From positions 13,877 through 77,876 of the forward strand of contig QAOA01005839.1 of NCBI GenBank assembly GCA_003255065.1: a DNA stretch of 64,000 bases. Direction: 5' to 3'. Shown piece by piece: positions 1 to 12,508 of this stretch; the stretch's first letter is position 1, and each line of letters starts with the position of its first letter. Under the pieces are notes generated by a model. The model worked only from the letters and a program-made list of their open reading frames with translations. It searched no databases and was not told the origin of the DNA. The stretch is from Cercis canadensis (Eukaryota > Streptophyta > Magnoliopsida > Fabales > Fabaceae). Made by a program: the position numbers and the translations under genes.

Positions 1-1036
1 ATATTCATTAAACAGCGTGTTTAGTACAGGTTACTAATAGTGTAGTAAACAAAAAGTTAAGATAGAGGACAAGTAACAAATGTGCAGTACAAACAAATAC
101 GTTGTAAATAAGCAATACGGGCGAAATCTCTACATACACATGATTCCGCAAAATGATTTTCTGCACATCTTTCTTTTTTATTTTGCTGATGATGATTTTC
201 TGCTCATTGATCATAGCTATTTGCTGCAGTTAGCTTCGCAGTAACAGAAATCTAACCAGTGGCTCATGTTCTCTTGGATTTCTCTTCTTTTCGTTTCCCA
301 CACCATGGTCCAAACATCTTTCGTGGAACCTTCAGCAGACTGGGAATTAATTACCATGTGAACATCAAGCGTGTAGGTTGAGGAAATTTGAAATCTTGTC
401 GATGCTTTAATGTTTTAAACTTATAAAACTCCCCTCCCGGTTTCCAACTTTTGAAAAAAAAATAAAAATGAAAATGCTTTTAGAACATTGTAAAAGTCAA
501 AGATATATTTTTTACGTAACTAATTCATCTCAATTTACTTTACTACCAAAATTTTAAAACAATTTAACTCATTAATGAGGTTTTGAATATTTTAATTACA
601 CTTGTACCCAAGGGTTAATGGCGCAGTTTCACTCTGGAGCCAGCCATGGAAAGGTGCCGGGGTCTAATGGCGACTGTCACTATTCAGCTGCGGAATCTGC
701 CTTACAAAATCTCTGCAAAGATTGCGGTGTCGCCATTCATTTAAGAATTCGGGAAGTGGGGCGAGGAAAGAGGAATGGGAGGAGGACATGATGAGGGTTA
801 TGGGTGCATTCTGGACACATCGGAAAGGTTTGCATTTTGGATAAGATTCTCTTAAATTTAATAACCCCATGAAGCCTATGTCTATGGTGCGCCAATTTGC
901 ATTCCACAGTAACTTTTTCGTTTAACGTGTCTTCCAGGGAGGTGGTGAGTCACTTTTTTCTTTCTTCGAGATGTGATCATTTGGAGTACCCCTACAGTGA
1001 CACCATCATTTTTTTTTTTTCTTTTTTCTATTTTCC
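1..1036. other. Intergenic, no gene recognised
   Basis: AT-rich sequence with short stop-bounded frames only. None of the translations resembles a protein family I know. Nothing else is supported here. Confidence 0.6.
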
Positions 1037-1041
1037 TCCAA

Positions 1042-1262
1042 GAGCAAATATTTAAATATTATAGTTTTAGAAAAAAACACTTCTCAAATATATTCTATGC
1101 AGTAGTTTTTTTTTTTTTTAAAAAAAAAAAACTAGAGTGTCAAATTTTTATTTGAAATTTTAGTTTAACAATTAGTGGAGTGCCCCATTTTTTTTTAATA
1201 TCAATTTTTTTTTAATTAAAAAGAGAGTGTCATATTTTGAGGGGAAGGGGGTGCTGAATTTT

Positions 1263-1322
<60 letters not shown>

Positions 1323-2357
1323 NAAACCAGTTCCAATTGGGTTATCGAGGAATTATAAGGCCAAAAATTCTGTTCCAAGCACCTGGGTTGGGCTCGAGGG
1401 TGAGGGATTCGGAGGTGACACGCCAGGGACCGAGCTCGAAGAAGTTACCGATCATGGAGGAGCAGCCAGGGCCACCTTGGAGCCAAATGACAAGTGGGGT
1501 TTGTGAAAGAGAGGATTTTGGGGTCTGGGCTTCGTAGAATGCGAAATAAATGGTGGATTTGGAAGATGGGTTGACCGGGAGGTACCCAGATTTGGTGGGC
1601 AGGGCTTGTTTTGGGAATGAAGGGATTGAGTTTGAAGCAGAGAGGGATGAAGCTGAGACATGGTTGAGGAAGAAGAAGAAGAAGAAGAAGAAGAGCAGGA
1701 GATAGAGCTTGAGGGAGGTGGAGCTCGTTGACTCCATGATTGTGAGTGATCACAAGGTATTGGAGATAGCTTAGGGCTTAGCTACATTGCTGGAGTGGGT
1801 TAATCATTCAATAAAACGACGTTGGATTTTAGGACTATGGACCAGAGCAATAAGAATCTTTTTGACTAGTGAAATATTGGATACTTTACACGTGAATGTG
1901 AAGACAAGTTTCTTTTAGCGTGACTCGCGTGTTAATGTTGTGGGGACTATTTTCTACTTTTCATTATCAATAATAGCGGAGTGGGAGGGTGCTTTTGCAG
2001 TGTCGTACTTCCACAATTGGGCACTACATGTAATTTAAAAATTAAAATTTGACTTTCAATAAAAAAATAAAAAGCTCAAAATTTGACATTCAACTGATAA
2101 CATTTATCAAAATTTGGTGTCCACTCCCCTCAAAATATGGCACTCTCTTTTCAATTAAATTTTTTTTTGATATTAAAAAAAAAACTAAAATAGGACACTC
2201 CACTAATTGTTAAACCAAAATTCGGCACTTCCAAATGAAAATTTGACACTCTTCTTTTAAAAAAAATAAAAATTGCTGCATACATAGAATTTATTTGAGA
2301 AGTGAGGTATTCATGAAATTAATTCTTTCTAAAATTACAATATTCAAAGACTTGCTC
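1042..2357. mobile_element. Inverted-repeat element carrying a gene fragment
   Basis: Two arms of roughly 225-260 bp, about 1042-1265 and about 2100-2357, are imperfect reverse complements (by eye about 80 percent). Shared blocks include gtttaacaattagtggagtg and atattttgagggg. The arms enclose a serine carboxypeptidase-like 5' fragment with its upstream DNA. The outermost bases read gagcaa on the left and ttgctc on the right, each flanked by tccaa (1037-1041 and 2358-2362), a possible 5-bp target duplication. Long arms with a captured gene piece resemble a Pack-type or foldback DNA transposon. The 5-bp duplication does not fit a Mutator element, so the superfamily is unassigned. The left inner border is a poly-T run ending in an N, so the assembly there is unreliable. 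Confidence 0.65.
1324..1737 (-). pseudogene. Serine carboxypeptidase-like 5' fragment
   Basis: The minus-strand reading starts MESTSSTSLK, has a hydrophobic signal peptide of about 28 residues, and continues into the N-terminal region of an S10 serine carboxypeptidase-like protein of the SCPL50/51 type. The motif WLQGGPGCSS and the following ELGPWRV and NPGAWNRIFG are clear. Near 1351-1356 one extra base shifts the frame; in the shifted frame the homology goes on as FLDNPIGTG until the poly-A/N tract at 1263-1323. The catalytic Ser, Asp and His regions are all missing. About 140 of some 440-480 residues remain, so this is not functional. It lies inside the inverted-repeat element, which suggests capture of a promoter plus 5' coding segment. 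Confidence 0.85.
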
Positions 2358-2362
2358 TCCAA

Positions 2363-4886
2363 CTTTTATCATCATAAAATTATACTTATTTCTTTAAACT
2401 TATATCACTTAATTTTTATTTTTTTTATGTAACTTAATATTTATAACTGTCTCACGTAGTATGTAAGAATTAATTCGAAGACGTATGCATATAAGTGCAA
2501 GTTAAGGACAAAAGGAGGCCTCGATTTTAAGCAAAACGTCCAGTGGCATCCTTCCAATAAATATTATACATATGGAATGACCCTTCATTATTAGAAAAAT
2601 TATATCTTATGCAGAGACAAACGAATGTTTAACACATGTGAGGTGAGGAAGAGTTAGTGTGAAACTAACACAAGTGTCTGCAACATTGGCATAAAGAATA
2701 CAATGTGTTGAACGAAGAGTCCATCCATGCATATATACAGTCGGAAAGACATGGTCCATGATGCATGCATGCACCCATTTAAATGCCTATGATTACGAAA
2801 TGGTCCATCTACATCTGGTTGTCTTTTAGGGCAACCTACACTGTAATTGTAACGTTGTGTTCGTGTAGGACCCTTGACCACGGTGAAGTCGATCTATCGC
2901 ACTTTATTACTGATATGAATGAAAAAACATAAAAGGTGGCTACCTTTGTAAGAGAGTAGCTGCAAGTGGGATTGGAGGACCCATGAGAATCGCAGGTAAG
3001 GTTGCAAAGGGAGTCGCGGACCTATTAGAATCGTTGGATTGACATGAACTGAATGGCAGAAGAACTGCGCGTGATATAATTTCTAGCACGGGTTGTACAA
3101 TGAACAAAATTATTCAACAAATAATTGTTCACCAACCAATACCATAACAGGTTGCTTTTCAAGAAGCAAGGAAATGGAAGAAAATAAACTTAGTTTTATT
3201 TTTGAAAGTGTACATATAAGTAATATAAGAGTCCAAGTGTATTTGAAAATAATAAAGATAAATTTAATCTGTATTTATTTATGTAACAACATTTTGAATT
3301 TTAAATTCTATTGACTACCTTAGATAACAGTATAGTTCTATCAGCTTCCAATGTTTCTTTATTCCTCGTACATGATGCCGCACAACATCAACGACTAACC
3401 CATTTTCACTTGCCGCTTATAATAATATTGTGGCCGACATGTAACTGGGTTTATGAAACAATTTATTTATATTATACAAGTTTTTTTAATCTATTTTTAA
3501 AACTTACATGAAGCTTCTTTATACTTTAAAAAATACTACAATTTAATCTAATTAATGAAATTAATTGTTAAATATTATAAAATACTCATAATATCCTTAN
3601 AATATTCATAATATCCTTAATTAGCAATTAAATTTATGTAGTTAAATTAATTGTGGCAGAGCAGTTAAATTTTGACTACTAGCATTTTTTAAATTTGCTA
3701 ATTGTCAAAATTTAACTATTGATTCAGGCTATTATAGACATTTAATATCATTTTTCACCTAAACAAAATATAAAGTTTAAGGTATTAATTGTATATTTTT
3801 AAAACTCAAGAGATTTTAGATACATGGCCAAAATTAAAGAAAGATGCATAGAATTTACCTGACCAAATTTACAATTCCTTTTTATTATTTTGCTAAACCA
3901 AATTATCAATTTAAGGATAAACACTAGGGCCCATCTGGCTTCTACCATGCCCGGATACCCCAGCCTTGGCGTGCAAATGGTTTGATGTCAGCCTTAAGTT
4001 CATATTTCCTCTTTTGTGTAATTGTTTATTTTTTCAGGAATTATTCTTTTTTTTAAGATAAATAGTTATCATATAAAATAGAATAAACAAGGGTAGAGAG
4101 AGGCAAAAAAACCTAACAACACCCTCCAATCCATGATGAGTGGTTAGACAGAGACAGTAAAAACCAGCAAGACAAAATATACAAACACAAAATACGGGTA
4201 CTCTGCTACTAAATACAGCAAAAAAAGAATAAAAAAAATTATATAGAATGAAGATTGTTCAAGGATATCTCTTGGGAATATCAAACCATGTGCTGGATTG
4301 CACCACGTGAATGGGTGGCCTCGTAAAATTAATAGTTTAAATTGATATCAATATTACATTTTACTAATAAAATTATATATTTATCATACTTTTTAATTTA
4401 ATTATCTAAATATTATAATTTTTAAAAAATTAAAGATAATTTTGTTTTGGACATGTGAAGACTACAAGTGGCTACGTAAGACAGGTTAATAGCTCATTGG
4501 CGTGTCTTTTCTTTTCGCATTTTTCTTTAATTTTTTTTTTATTCTTACAAGCAACTGAAAAAAGGATACGTTGTGGGGTTATCGGCGTGTCCGACGTGGA
4601 CACGTCACGTGACTATTGACGTGTTTAGTAGTCCCTACATGTCCGTTATACTTTTTTTTGTTTTAATTTTTTTAAAAAAATAATATTAAGGTAAATGCCA
4701 TTTGAATCTATTTTATCCTCCATCATCAAAACAAGCATAAATAAAAATAATTTTAACTGGTTTTAAAATTATATTTTATTTTATTTCAGTCACAGTATAC
4801 AAATAATGAAGACTGTTCAAGGGAATATCTCGTGGGAATATCAAGCCATGTGCTGGGTACCAATTTTTGTTGAGACACATAAATAT
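2363..4886. other. Intergenic, no gene recognised
   Basis: AT-rich and gene-free. From about 3740 onward it is the left part of the amine oxidase duplication unit: 3880-4050 matches about 11290-11450, including the shared string aagggcccatctggcttct with small changes. At 3577-3620 a short motif (ataatatcctta) is duplicated across an N at 3600, probably an assembly scar. Confidence 0.55.
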
Positions 4887-5170
4887 GAATTTAATCATAC
4901 CACCCCTAATTGTTGAGACACATAAGTATGGATTTTTTTGACTCATGAATTGCCATTTGCATACTGCAGTTTATATATTTATTATAGAAGTGTAGAAAAA
5001 TAGGAGATATACAAAAAGAGGAATTTAATCATACCACCCCTAATTGTTGAGACACATAAATATGGATTTTCTTGACTCATGAATTGCCATTTGCATACTG
5101 CAGTTTAAATATTTAGTATAGAAGTGTAGAAAAATAGGAGATCTACAAAAAGAGGAATTTAATCATACTA
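4887..5170. repeat. 134-bp tandem repeat, about 2.1 copies
   Basis: The block beginning gaatttaatcataccacccc at 4887 recurs at 5021 and begins again at 5155, giving a constant 134-bp period. The two full copies differ at only a few positions (for example tatggattttttt versus tatggattttctt). It lies 0.7-1 kb upstream of the amine oxidase start. A related single copy is seen near 12127-12200 upstream of the broken amine oxidase fragment, so the tandem copying appears specific to the first locus. Confidence 0.85.
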
Positions 5171-5848
5171 TAGAGATATGTGATATCTCTCTAATGTAAT
5201 AGTATGAGAACTATTGATATAAAAAATAATTAATATTAACTGTTAAAAATAAATGACTAAGATTAAATACTTCAATATCAATGACTATCATATTGTTACG
5301 TCAAGAATGTATCACTTACCTCTTTGATATGTGAGAAACCTCCCTACAAAAATATTTAAGAAAAATTATTGTTAAAGAATTCAAATAAAAATAATTTTAA
5401 GTGGTTTTAAAGTTATATTTTATTTTATTTCAGTCATAGTATACAGATATACTTATGACCAATAGTCATTATATCTTTAGTAGTCCCACATATTGATCAT
5501 TGGGATAGTAGAACGATGGTTGATTATATAAAACTTCAAATAATGATGGTTAATAACTAAAAACATATAGAATAAAGTTAATTTTAAAATTCACTTAAAA
5601 TTCTTTTTATTTGAGTTCTTTTATAATAATTTTAAATAAGTTTTATTTATTTACCTAAGATAGTTGGTGAAATGGCAAAAGTTATCATTTTATAAATGAA
5701 AATACTCGAAATTGGGATGTGAGTTGAGCGGCAGCCTTAAGCTAGAGATAGCTCTACTCAACATTTAGTTAAAATTTAAGATCTATTTAAGATCTATTTA
5801 AGGGAACTAGGAGAGTTCCATTTTCCACAGCAAGCTAGAGTCATAGGC

Positions 5849-8800
5849 ATGGCTTCCGCCCCGAGACTCATGCTATTGTCTCTTTTCACTCTCTTCTTCT
5901 CCTTCCAATCAGTCTCTAGCCAGCTAGAATTCTCTCACCCACTAGACCCTCTAAGCAAAGAAGAGATCACTCTTATCCAAACCATAGTCCTAAAGAAATA
6001 TCCAAACTCAACTCACACACTGAGCTTCCACTATGTTGGCCTAGATGATCCCGAGAAAGCCATGGTGCTCAAATGGGAATCAACTAAGCCACACATTGTG
6101 GACATCCCTCGCCGAGCCTTTGTCATTGCTCTCGTCAATAGCGTAACCCACGAGTTGTTGATTGATCTAAAATTCCATCATATTCTCTCTGATAATGTCC
6201 ACACTGGAAATGGTTTCCCTACCCTAACCATAGATGAACAAACCGAAGCAATTGAGCTTCCCTTGAAATACACACCATTTATTGAATCAGTCAAGAAGAG
6301 AGGCCTAAATATCTCTGAGGTGGTGTGCTCTTCATTCACACTCGGATGGTATGCAGAAGAGAAGAGCAAAAGGGGTGTGAGAGTTGAGTGCTTCTTGAAA
6401 GAAGAGAGTGTTAATATATATGTGAGGCCTATTAATGGAATCTTAATACTGGTTGATCTTGACCAAATGAAGATTGTTTATTACCGTGATGTTTCAAAGG
6501 AACCCGTGCCGACTGAGGCCAATACTGAATATCGGGCTTCACATATGAAGCCCCCATTTGCTCCAAAACAGAACAGTTATGGCACTTTTCAACCAGAAGG
6601 ACCAGGTTTCAAGCTCGACGGCCACTCTATCAGGTTAATTATGTCTGCATAATAATCTTAACACGTGTTCATTTTTTCCTTTAACTATGATCTTAACATG
6701 TATATGATTATAAATATGGGTTTCAATAATATATTTTTACCTGTAACTAATGATTGAAGTTTATCTATTTGCTCAGCTGGGCCAATTGGAGGTTCCACAT
6801 AGGATATGATGTGCGAGCTGGAGTTACTATATCGTTGGCGTCCATTTATGATCTTGAAAAGCACAAATCTAGGAGAGTGTTATACAAAGGGTACATATCA
6901 GAATTGTTTGTGCCGTACCAAGACCCATCTGAGGAATGGTTCTATAAGACTTTCTTTGATGCTGGAGAGTTTGGGTTTGGTCAATCTATGGTTTCCTTGG
7001 AGCCATTGCGAGATTGCCCACCTAACGCTAAGTTCATTGATGCCTATTATGCTGGGCGTGATGGTAGCCCTCAGCACTTGGCTGATGCATTCTGTGTATT
7101 TGAACAATACGGTAATATCCTGTGGCGTCACACTGAAACAGGCATTCCTAATGAAGAGGTAAATAAACCCTTTCAAAGTTTTTTTTTTTTTTTGGTCCAG
7201 TCAAAGATACACATAAAAGGTAGTATATCTCCTTTTATAATCATATCCTACCGGTCCCAATAAAATTAAATATGATACTTTCATAGTACAGTGTGCTTAA
7301 TATATTCTCAAATAAATGTATATTTTTAAATTCATAAACTGGTATAATTGAATATGTAGTTTTTTGAGTTTAAAATAAAGTGAAAGGATTTCAAGTGAAG
7401 GCGCTGATCAGGTGGAGCTAATATAATAATGGAGAATTACCAAAAAAGGAAGTTAAGAGAAATATATTTCAAAAATAGAAACCAACAACATGATGACTGT
7501 TTTCAGCGGTCATTTTTTGTTTTGTTTTTGAAAATGATTTTTCGTAAATTTCTTAGTTAGTAATTCTCCCATATAATTAGTCATATTTAAAAATTATGCA
7601 ATTAATAGTGTACATAAAGCCTTTTTGTAATAGTTTGTTATGCTATGATTTGGCAGATACGTGAAGTTAGGACTGAAGTGAGTTTAATAGTGAGATCGGT
7701 GGTAACAGTGGGAAACTATGACAATGTAATAGACTGGGAGTTCAAGCCCAGTGGCTCAATCAAGCTTGGGGTAAGTATGATGTTTTGCACTATTTTACAT
7801 ATTTTCATGATGAAATAATATAATATATTAATATTTTATATTAATTAAGATAAAAGACATGGAATAATTTTATTATAATTATTTCATTTCAAGAAAAATG
7901 TAAAACTTTGAACTTTACATTCATAATAAGTTTCAATTTTTAATAAAACCTTTTTCTTTTTTGAAATTTTACTGATATTTCACTATCAAAATATGTAATA
8001 AAAAAGTCAAGGATTCGGGATGATATATCTAATTATAAACTCCTTCCATGCTTCAACAGGTATCATTAACAGGTATGCTGGAAATTAAGGCTGTGGATTA
8101 TACGCACAAAGACGAAATTAAAGAAGATCAGCATGGTACACTGGTTTCAGCAAACAGCATAGGTGTATACCATGACCACTACTACATTTACCATCTTGAC
8201 CTTGACGTTGATGGTGAAGAAAACTCGTTTGTGAAAACCGATTTGAAGACTGTGAAGGTTACAGATGGAAGTTCAAAAAGAAAGAGTTATTGGACAATTG
8301 ACACTCAGACTGCAAAGACTGAATCTGATGCAAAAATAAGGCTTGGGACTTCACCATCTGAGCTCGCAGTGGTGAACCCTAATAAGAAGACTAACGCCGG
8401 CAACGATGTCGGCTACCGGCTGATTCCATCACCGGCGGCTCATCCACTTTTGGTGGAGGATGATTACCCACAAGTGCGTGGTGCTTTTACCAACTATAAT
8501 GTGTGGGTTACCCCATATAACAAGACTGAGAAGTGGGCTGGTGGGCTCTATGTTGACCAGAGCCGCGGAGAAGATACATTAGCTGTTTGGACTACAAAGT
8601 AAGCGTCTTTAATCCTCTGGATGCATGGTATCAAAATAAATAATGATAATTAATTGCACACTTTTGAGCTCAAGATTCTATAGATGTTGAGAATGAAATG
8701 ATTAATGATGTGTGTTTTGACTTTATTAATTGAAATTGCAGGAACAGGGATATTGTGAACAAGGATATAGTGCTGTGGTACGTGGTGGGAATTCATCATG

Positions 8801-8940
8801 TTCCTTGCCAAGAAGATTTCCCAATAATGCCATTGTTGAGCACTGGATTGGAGCTGAGGCCGACCAATTTCTTTGAGAGAAACCCAGTTCTTAAAACCTT
8901 ATCACCAAAGCACATTAAATGTCCAAATACGTGCTCATAG
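5849..8940 (+). CDS. Primary amine oxidase (copper amine oxidase), 5 exons
   Basis: Plant copper/TPQ amine oxidase, which oxidises diamines such as putrescine to an aminoaldehyde with release of NH3 and H2O2. Exons 5849-6633, 6777-7158, 7657-7770, 8060-8598 and 8742-8940 join in frame to 672 residues, normal for the family. All introns are GT-AG. A signal peptide (about residues 1-24) and the absence of a C-terminal SKL-type signal suggest secretion to the apoplast. Two N-terminal domains (about 30-225) precede the catalytic domain (about 245-650). The cofactor tyrosine is Tyr410 in VGNYDN. Candidate copper ligands are His465 and His467 in YHDHYY and His626 in IHHVPCQED. The candidate catalytic base is Asp323 in [10 protein letters not shown]. 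All key residues are present, so it should be active. The start is the first Met before the signal peptide. Substrate preference cannot be read from sequence. Confidence 0.95.
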
Positions 8941-9451
8941 CAAAATTAGTTGGCTTAGTTTGCATAAATAATACGTCACAAGAGAGAGCACGTGTTGTTT
9001 ACATTTTGATTGTGTGTGATTCTGTGTGAAAGGAGAATAGAAGATCTCGAGGAAGGAAAAGAAATGTACTTTGCCTTCCTGGTCTCCATGTCTTTATCTG
9101 AATGAGAAGTTTTTTCAGCTGTTGTTAATGATATTTACACAAATATAATTCACACACATTTCAAAAACTATACACATTATGAATATATATTAAACAAAAT
9201 AAAGTTTAAGTAAAACAAGTGAACTCATATTTTATTACATAATATAGCTTGTGGAGAGTATGTGAATTATACTTTTATACATATTGTTACTATTTTATTC
9301 AAGGTAAATCTTGCAAAAAATGAAAGGTAGTGTTATTGCATATTGTCTTAGATTCAGGTTATTTTACACTTCTGTAAGTGATAATTCATATATAAAACTC
9401 ATTTTGTTATATTTCAGTCCCTGCTGATATTGCTCTAGCTATTATTATACC
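8941..9451. other. 3' flank of amine oxidase
   Basis: AT-rich downstream sequence. The first 200 bases closely match the flank after 17634, showing that the duplication unit extends past the stop codon to about 9180/17880. No gene seen. Confidence 0.6.
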
Positions 9452-9588
9452 CAACAATCTTCCATCTTATTATTCTTGCAGAGGCTTAAAGGTATATATA
9501 TCGGGTTTACAACTTTTTCTGGATATTTCAGCAAACATTTGTATAGATTCTTGGACCTTTCCAACATTGTTCAGAGCATAAATCAGGC

Positions 9589-10356
9589 CAAATTAAATTA
9601 TCACTTTGGTTCGTGGTACGGATATGTCATTTAATTAGATATGTGATACGAGAAGTAAGTTTAGTTGACACGCTATTTTAAGATGTATTAAGCTTAAAAT
9701 TTTATTTTTCATTTGTGCTTAATTAATTAAGTCATAATTAGAAGCTGTGAAAACAAAAAATCAGAAATGCATTGGTATTTTGCCAATTAAAAAAGAAACC
9801 TACTGTTATATCTCTAATGATTAATTATTATTCAAGTATCCCACGAAATCTTTTATATNGTAAGTTTAGTTGACACGCTATTTTAAGATGTATTAAGTTT
9901 AAAATTTTATTTTTCATTTGTGCTTAATTAATTAAGTCATAATTAGAAGCTGTGAAAACAAAAAATCAGAAATGCATGCATTGGTATTTTGCCAATTAAA
10001 AAAGAAACCTACTGTTATATCTCTAATGATTAATTATTATTCAAGTATCCCACGAAATCTTTTATATGTTTTTCCTTAAAGCCCATTGTTTTATTTGATC
10101 CAATAATTAAATGGGCCAACCCTAAATGTCAAAATAAAAATAACTACCATCCCTCTCTTCTTCGGCTTTGCTGACTGCGCAGCTATGGCAGAGATTTCTT
10201 TCCTCTCTTCTTCAACTTTCCTCCATTTTATCTTGCAACCATAACAATTTCTATCTTGCATTCTCTATCATCTACCTTTGCATTCGTTTACGCTTCTTCT
10301 GGAATTGGCTGGCCATTTACAGCTTTCCGGTTTGTAAGCAACGAACCTGGTAACTA
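9589..10356. mobile_element. Insertion within the PPR pseudogene, class unknown
   Basis: Compared with the intact gene, about 770 bp is inserted; tcaggc or caggc flanks both ends (9583-9588 and 10357-10361), consistent with a 5-6 bp target duplication. About 205 bp of it is an N-separated duplicate and may be artefactual, so the true length could be near 560 bp. It ends in a frame starting MAEISFLSSS at 10184 that I do not recognise. No terminal repeats were seen. Confidence 0.5.
9655..10064. repeat. 205-bp direct duplication across an N
   Basis: The sequence from gtaagtttagttgacacgct at 9655 recurs at 9860 with almost no change (one added atgc). The two copies abut an N at 9859. This looks like two contig ends that overlap but were not merged rather than a biological tandem repeat. 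Confidence 0.8.
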
Positions 10357-10722
10357 GGATTTCAGGCAATTGTACCTTACGGTATTAAGAGTGAGACCCT
10401 TGACTGACATTTCATATACAACTTCAGCAGCTTCCTCGAATCGCAGAAACTATTGATCAATGTAGTGTATGTGATTACATTAGGCTCACAGCCTTTTGTT
10501 ATCATCTTATAAAAGCATTCACGAGCAGATACCATATACCCCAGCTTGCAAAGTCCATGGATTAGTATGTTAAACGTGAAAGCATCAGGCTCCTAGCCTG
10601 CAAAACATGCTATTGTACAAAATATCCTTGGCTTCATCAAACTGTCCCCTTGCAATATAACCAGTAATTACTGTATTAAAGAGCACAGTACTCGGGTTGG
10701 TAATTCTCTCTTTGCTATATCC

Positions 10723-11010
10723 CAAAGAGTTGCCCATAGGACAAAAGAACTATCGCCATGGATTTTCCGACTTCCCTAATATAGCTAGTAACTCTAATTT
10801 CACTCTCTGTAAATTGTATGGAACATCCTTTAATTTTAATTTATCTGTGAAAAGCTATTTTTTTTCCCTTTTTATAAGAAGTGTACAAAGCTCTTTAAGT
10901 TTTAAAAAAGTGTAATTAACTGTTTGAACTTTATATTTTGTGCACAAAAAATTTCTATCCGTTTAATCATTAGTTTAAAAATAAAAAGTCACGTGACATC
11001 ATTAAAATAA
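10723..11010. repeat. Dispersed repeat shared with 13438-13690
   Basis: Both stretches share agttgcccataggacaaaag, a tract around aattgtatggaacatc, and an ending that includes gtgacatcattaaaataata. They differ by scattered substitutions and small indels. The copies flank the broken amine oxidase fragment, so they may mark the ends of a duplicated or inserted block. Confidence 0.7.
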
Positions 11011-11204
11011 TAATTTAATAATTTTAATCCTTAATTAGCACTAAATTTAAGATGAATTAAGAGTAAAAATTTGATGAGGAGTAAGAGTTAGGGATTGAAG
11101 TGATTAAAATACATTTTAATGAAATATTAATATGACCGATATATATATGTAATTTTTATTTATAGATTAATGGTCAAATAGATAAAAGGTCTTTTGTACA
11201 CAAA

Positions 11205-12508
11205 ATATTAAATTTAGAGTATTGATTATATATTTTTAAAACTCAAAAAGGAAGCTGCATAGAATTTACATGACCAAATTTATTATTTTGCTAAACCAAA
11301 TTATCAATTTAAGGATAAACACAAGGGCCCATCTGGCTTCTACGATACCCTCATACCTACTCCTTGCCGTGGAGACCGCACGTGGCTTGATTTCAGCTTA
11401 AGTTCATATTTCCTCTTTTGCATAATTGTTTATTTTTTTAGGAATTAACTTTTTTTTTTTTCTCTAAAAAAGAAAAACATTTGTCGGTAGAAGGAGACAG
11501 GCAAAAGCCTAACAAGTTAACAACACACTGCAGACTGCAGACTGCACCATGAGGGCTTACACACAGGAAACCAGCAAGATAACAGACTAAAAACAGAAAA
11601 ATATATAGAAACAAGATACGGTATCTCTTGAGAAATGTAAAGCCATGTGCTCTGCACCCATATGATGCTAAAAACCTATCCAACCTCTCGTGAATATCAC
11701 TTCCACTCTCCACCGGTTGCACCGCGTGAATTGGTGGCTTTCAAACCCACAATTCTCCATCAAATAATGTAAACTTGTGTCATCAAAAGAAGCATCCTCC
11801 AAGTCAAATGATAAAAGACGTTATTCACTTTTTTATTATTACTTTTTGTCTCTAAAAGATAAATAACGTCTAGAAAATGAGATTTTACAATCCCTAGAAG
11901 GTAAGGAAATATGAGTGAATGATTCCTTGTACCTGACAATTCATTGAGACCTGTCGACCTGTTCTAGGCCGGGCCCAACTACCGTTTAAGCCACTGCTTC
12001 ATTATGCAAACAAACTCGTTTCCTTGCATCCTCTCACTTGAGATATGTTTTTCTTCTGTTTCTTGACTCACCCTCCCCCAACAATTCCTATTTCCTCCTC
12101 ACCAGGCATGACCTGTGCTATCTACCTCTAGTGGTTGAGACATACAACTATGGATTTTCTTCACTCACGAATTGGCATTTGCTTAATGTAGTTTACATTT
12201 TACTTTAGTTACAATATACAGCTGTGTTTTATAACTAATAATCATAACATAACTAATAGTGATTATATCTCTCGTAATCACATATTAATTATTGGAATAG
12301 TAAAATAACCATTAGTTATATAAAATTTCAAATGATTATTGATCAACAATTAAAATAGAATAAAATATAACTTTCAAAACTATTTAAATTTTTTTTATTT
12401 GAATTATTTTATATTAATTAAGTTTAAATAAGTTTACCGAACATTTACTCTAACTATTTAGGGGAATTCAGAGAATTCCATTTTCCACACCAAGCTAGAG
12501 CCATAGCC
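11205..12508. repeat. Duplicate of the amine oxidase upstream region
   Basis: Sequence here parallels 3740-5848 upstream of the intact amine oxidase: the segment after aaattatcaatttaaggata, the block cttaagttcatatttcctct, and the leader attccattttccacaccaag before the ATG. A copy of the 134-bp repeat unit is present once near 12127-12200. This supports duplication of the whole locus, not only the coding part. Confidence 0.7.

Larger units (their letters stand above)
9452..10715 (-). pseudogene. Broken copy of pentatricopeptide repeat gene
   Basis: Two pieces (about 9452-9588 and 10357-10715) match the intact PPR gene at about 23775-24275 almost base for base in the same orientation; for example agagtgagacccttgactg occurs in both. 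Together they cover only about four of its repeats. Small deletions disrupt the frame, including loss of part of the sequence after cagcttcctcgaatcg. An unrelated insertion of about 770 bp splits the two pieces, with caggc at both borders as a short target duplication. There is no start, no N-terminus and no plausible function. Confidence 0.88.

Noticed and set aside
10184-10353. Frame starting MAEISFLSSS as a small secreted protein
   Set aside because: It ends within a young insertion, has no recognisable family, and no supporting context; kept only as part of the insertion.
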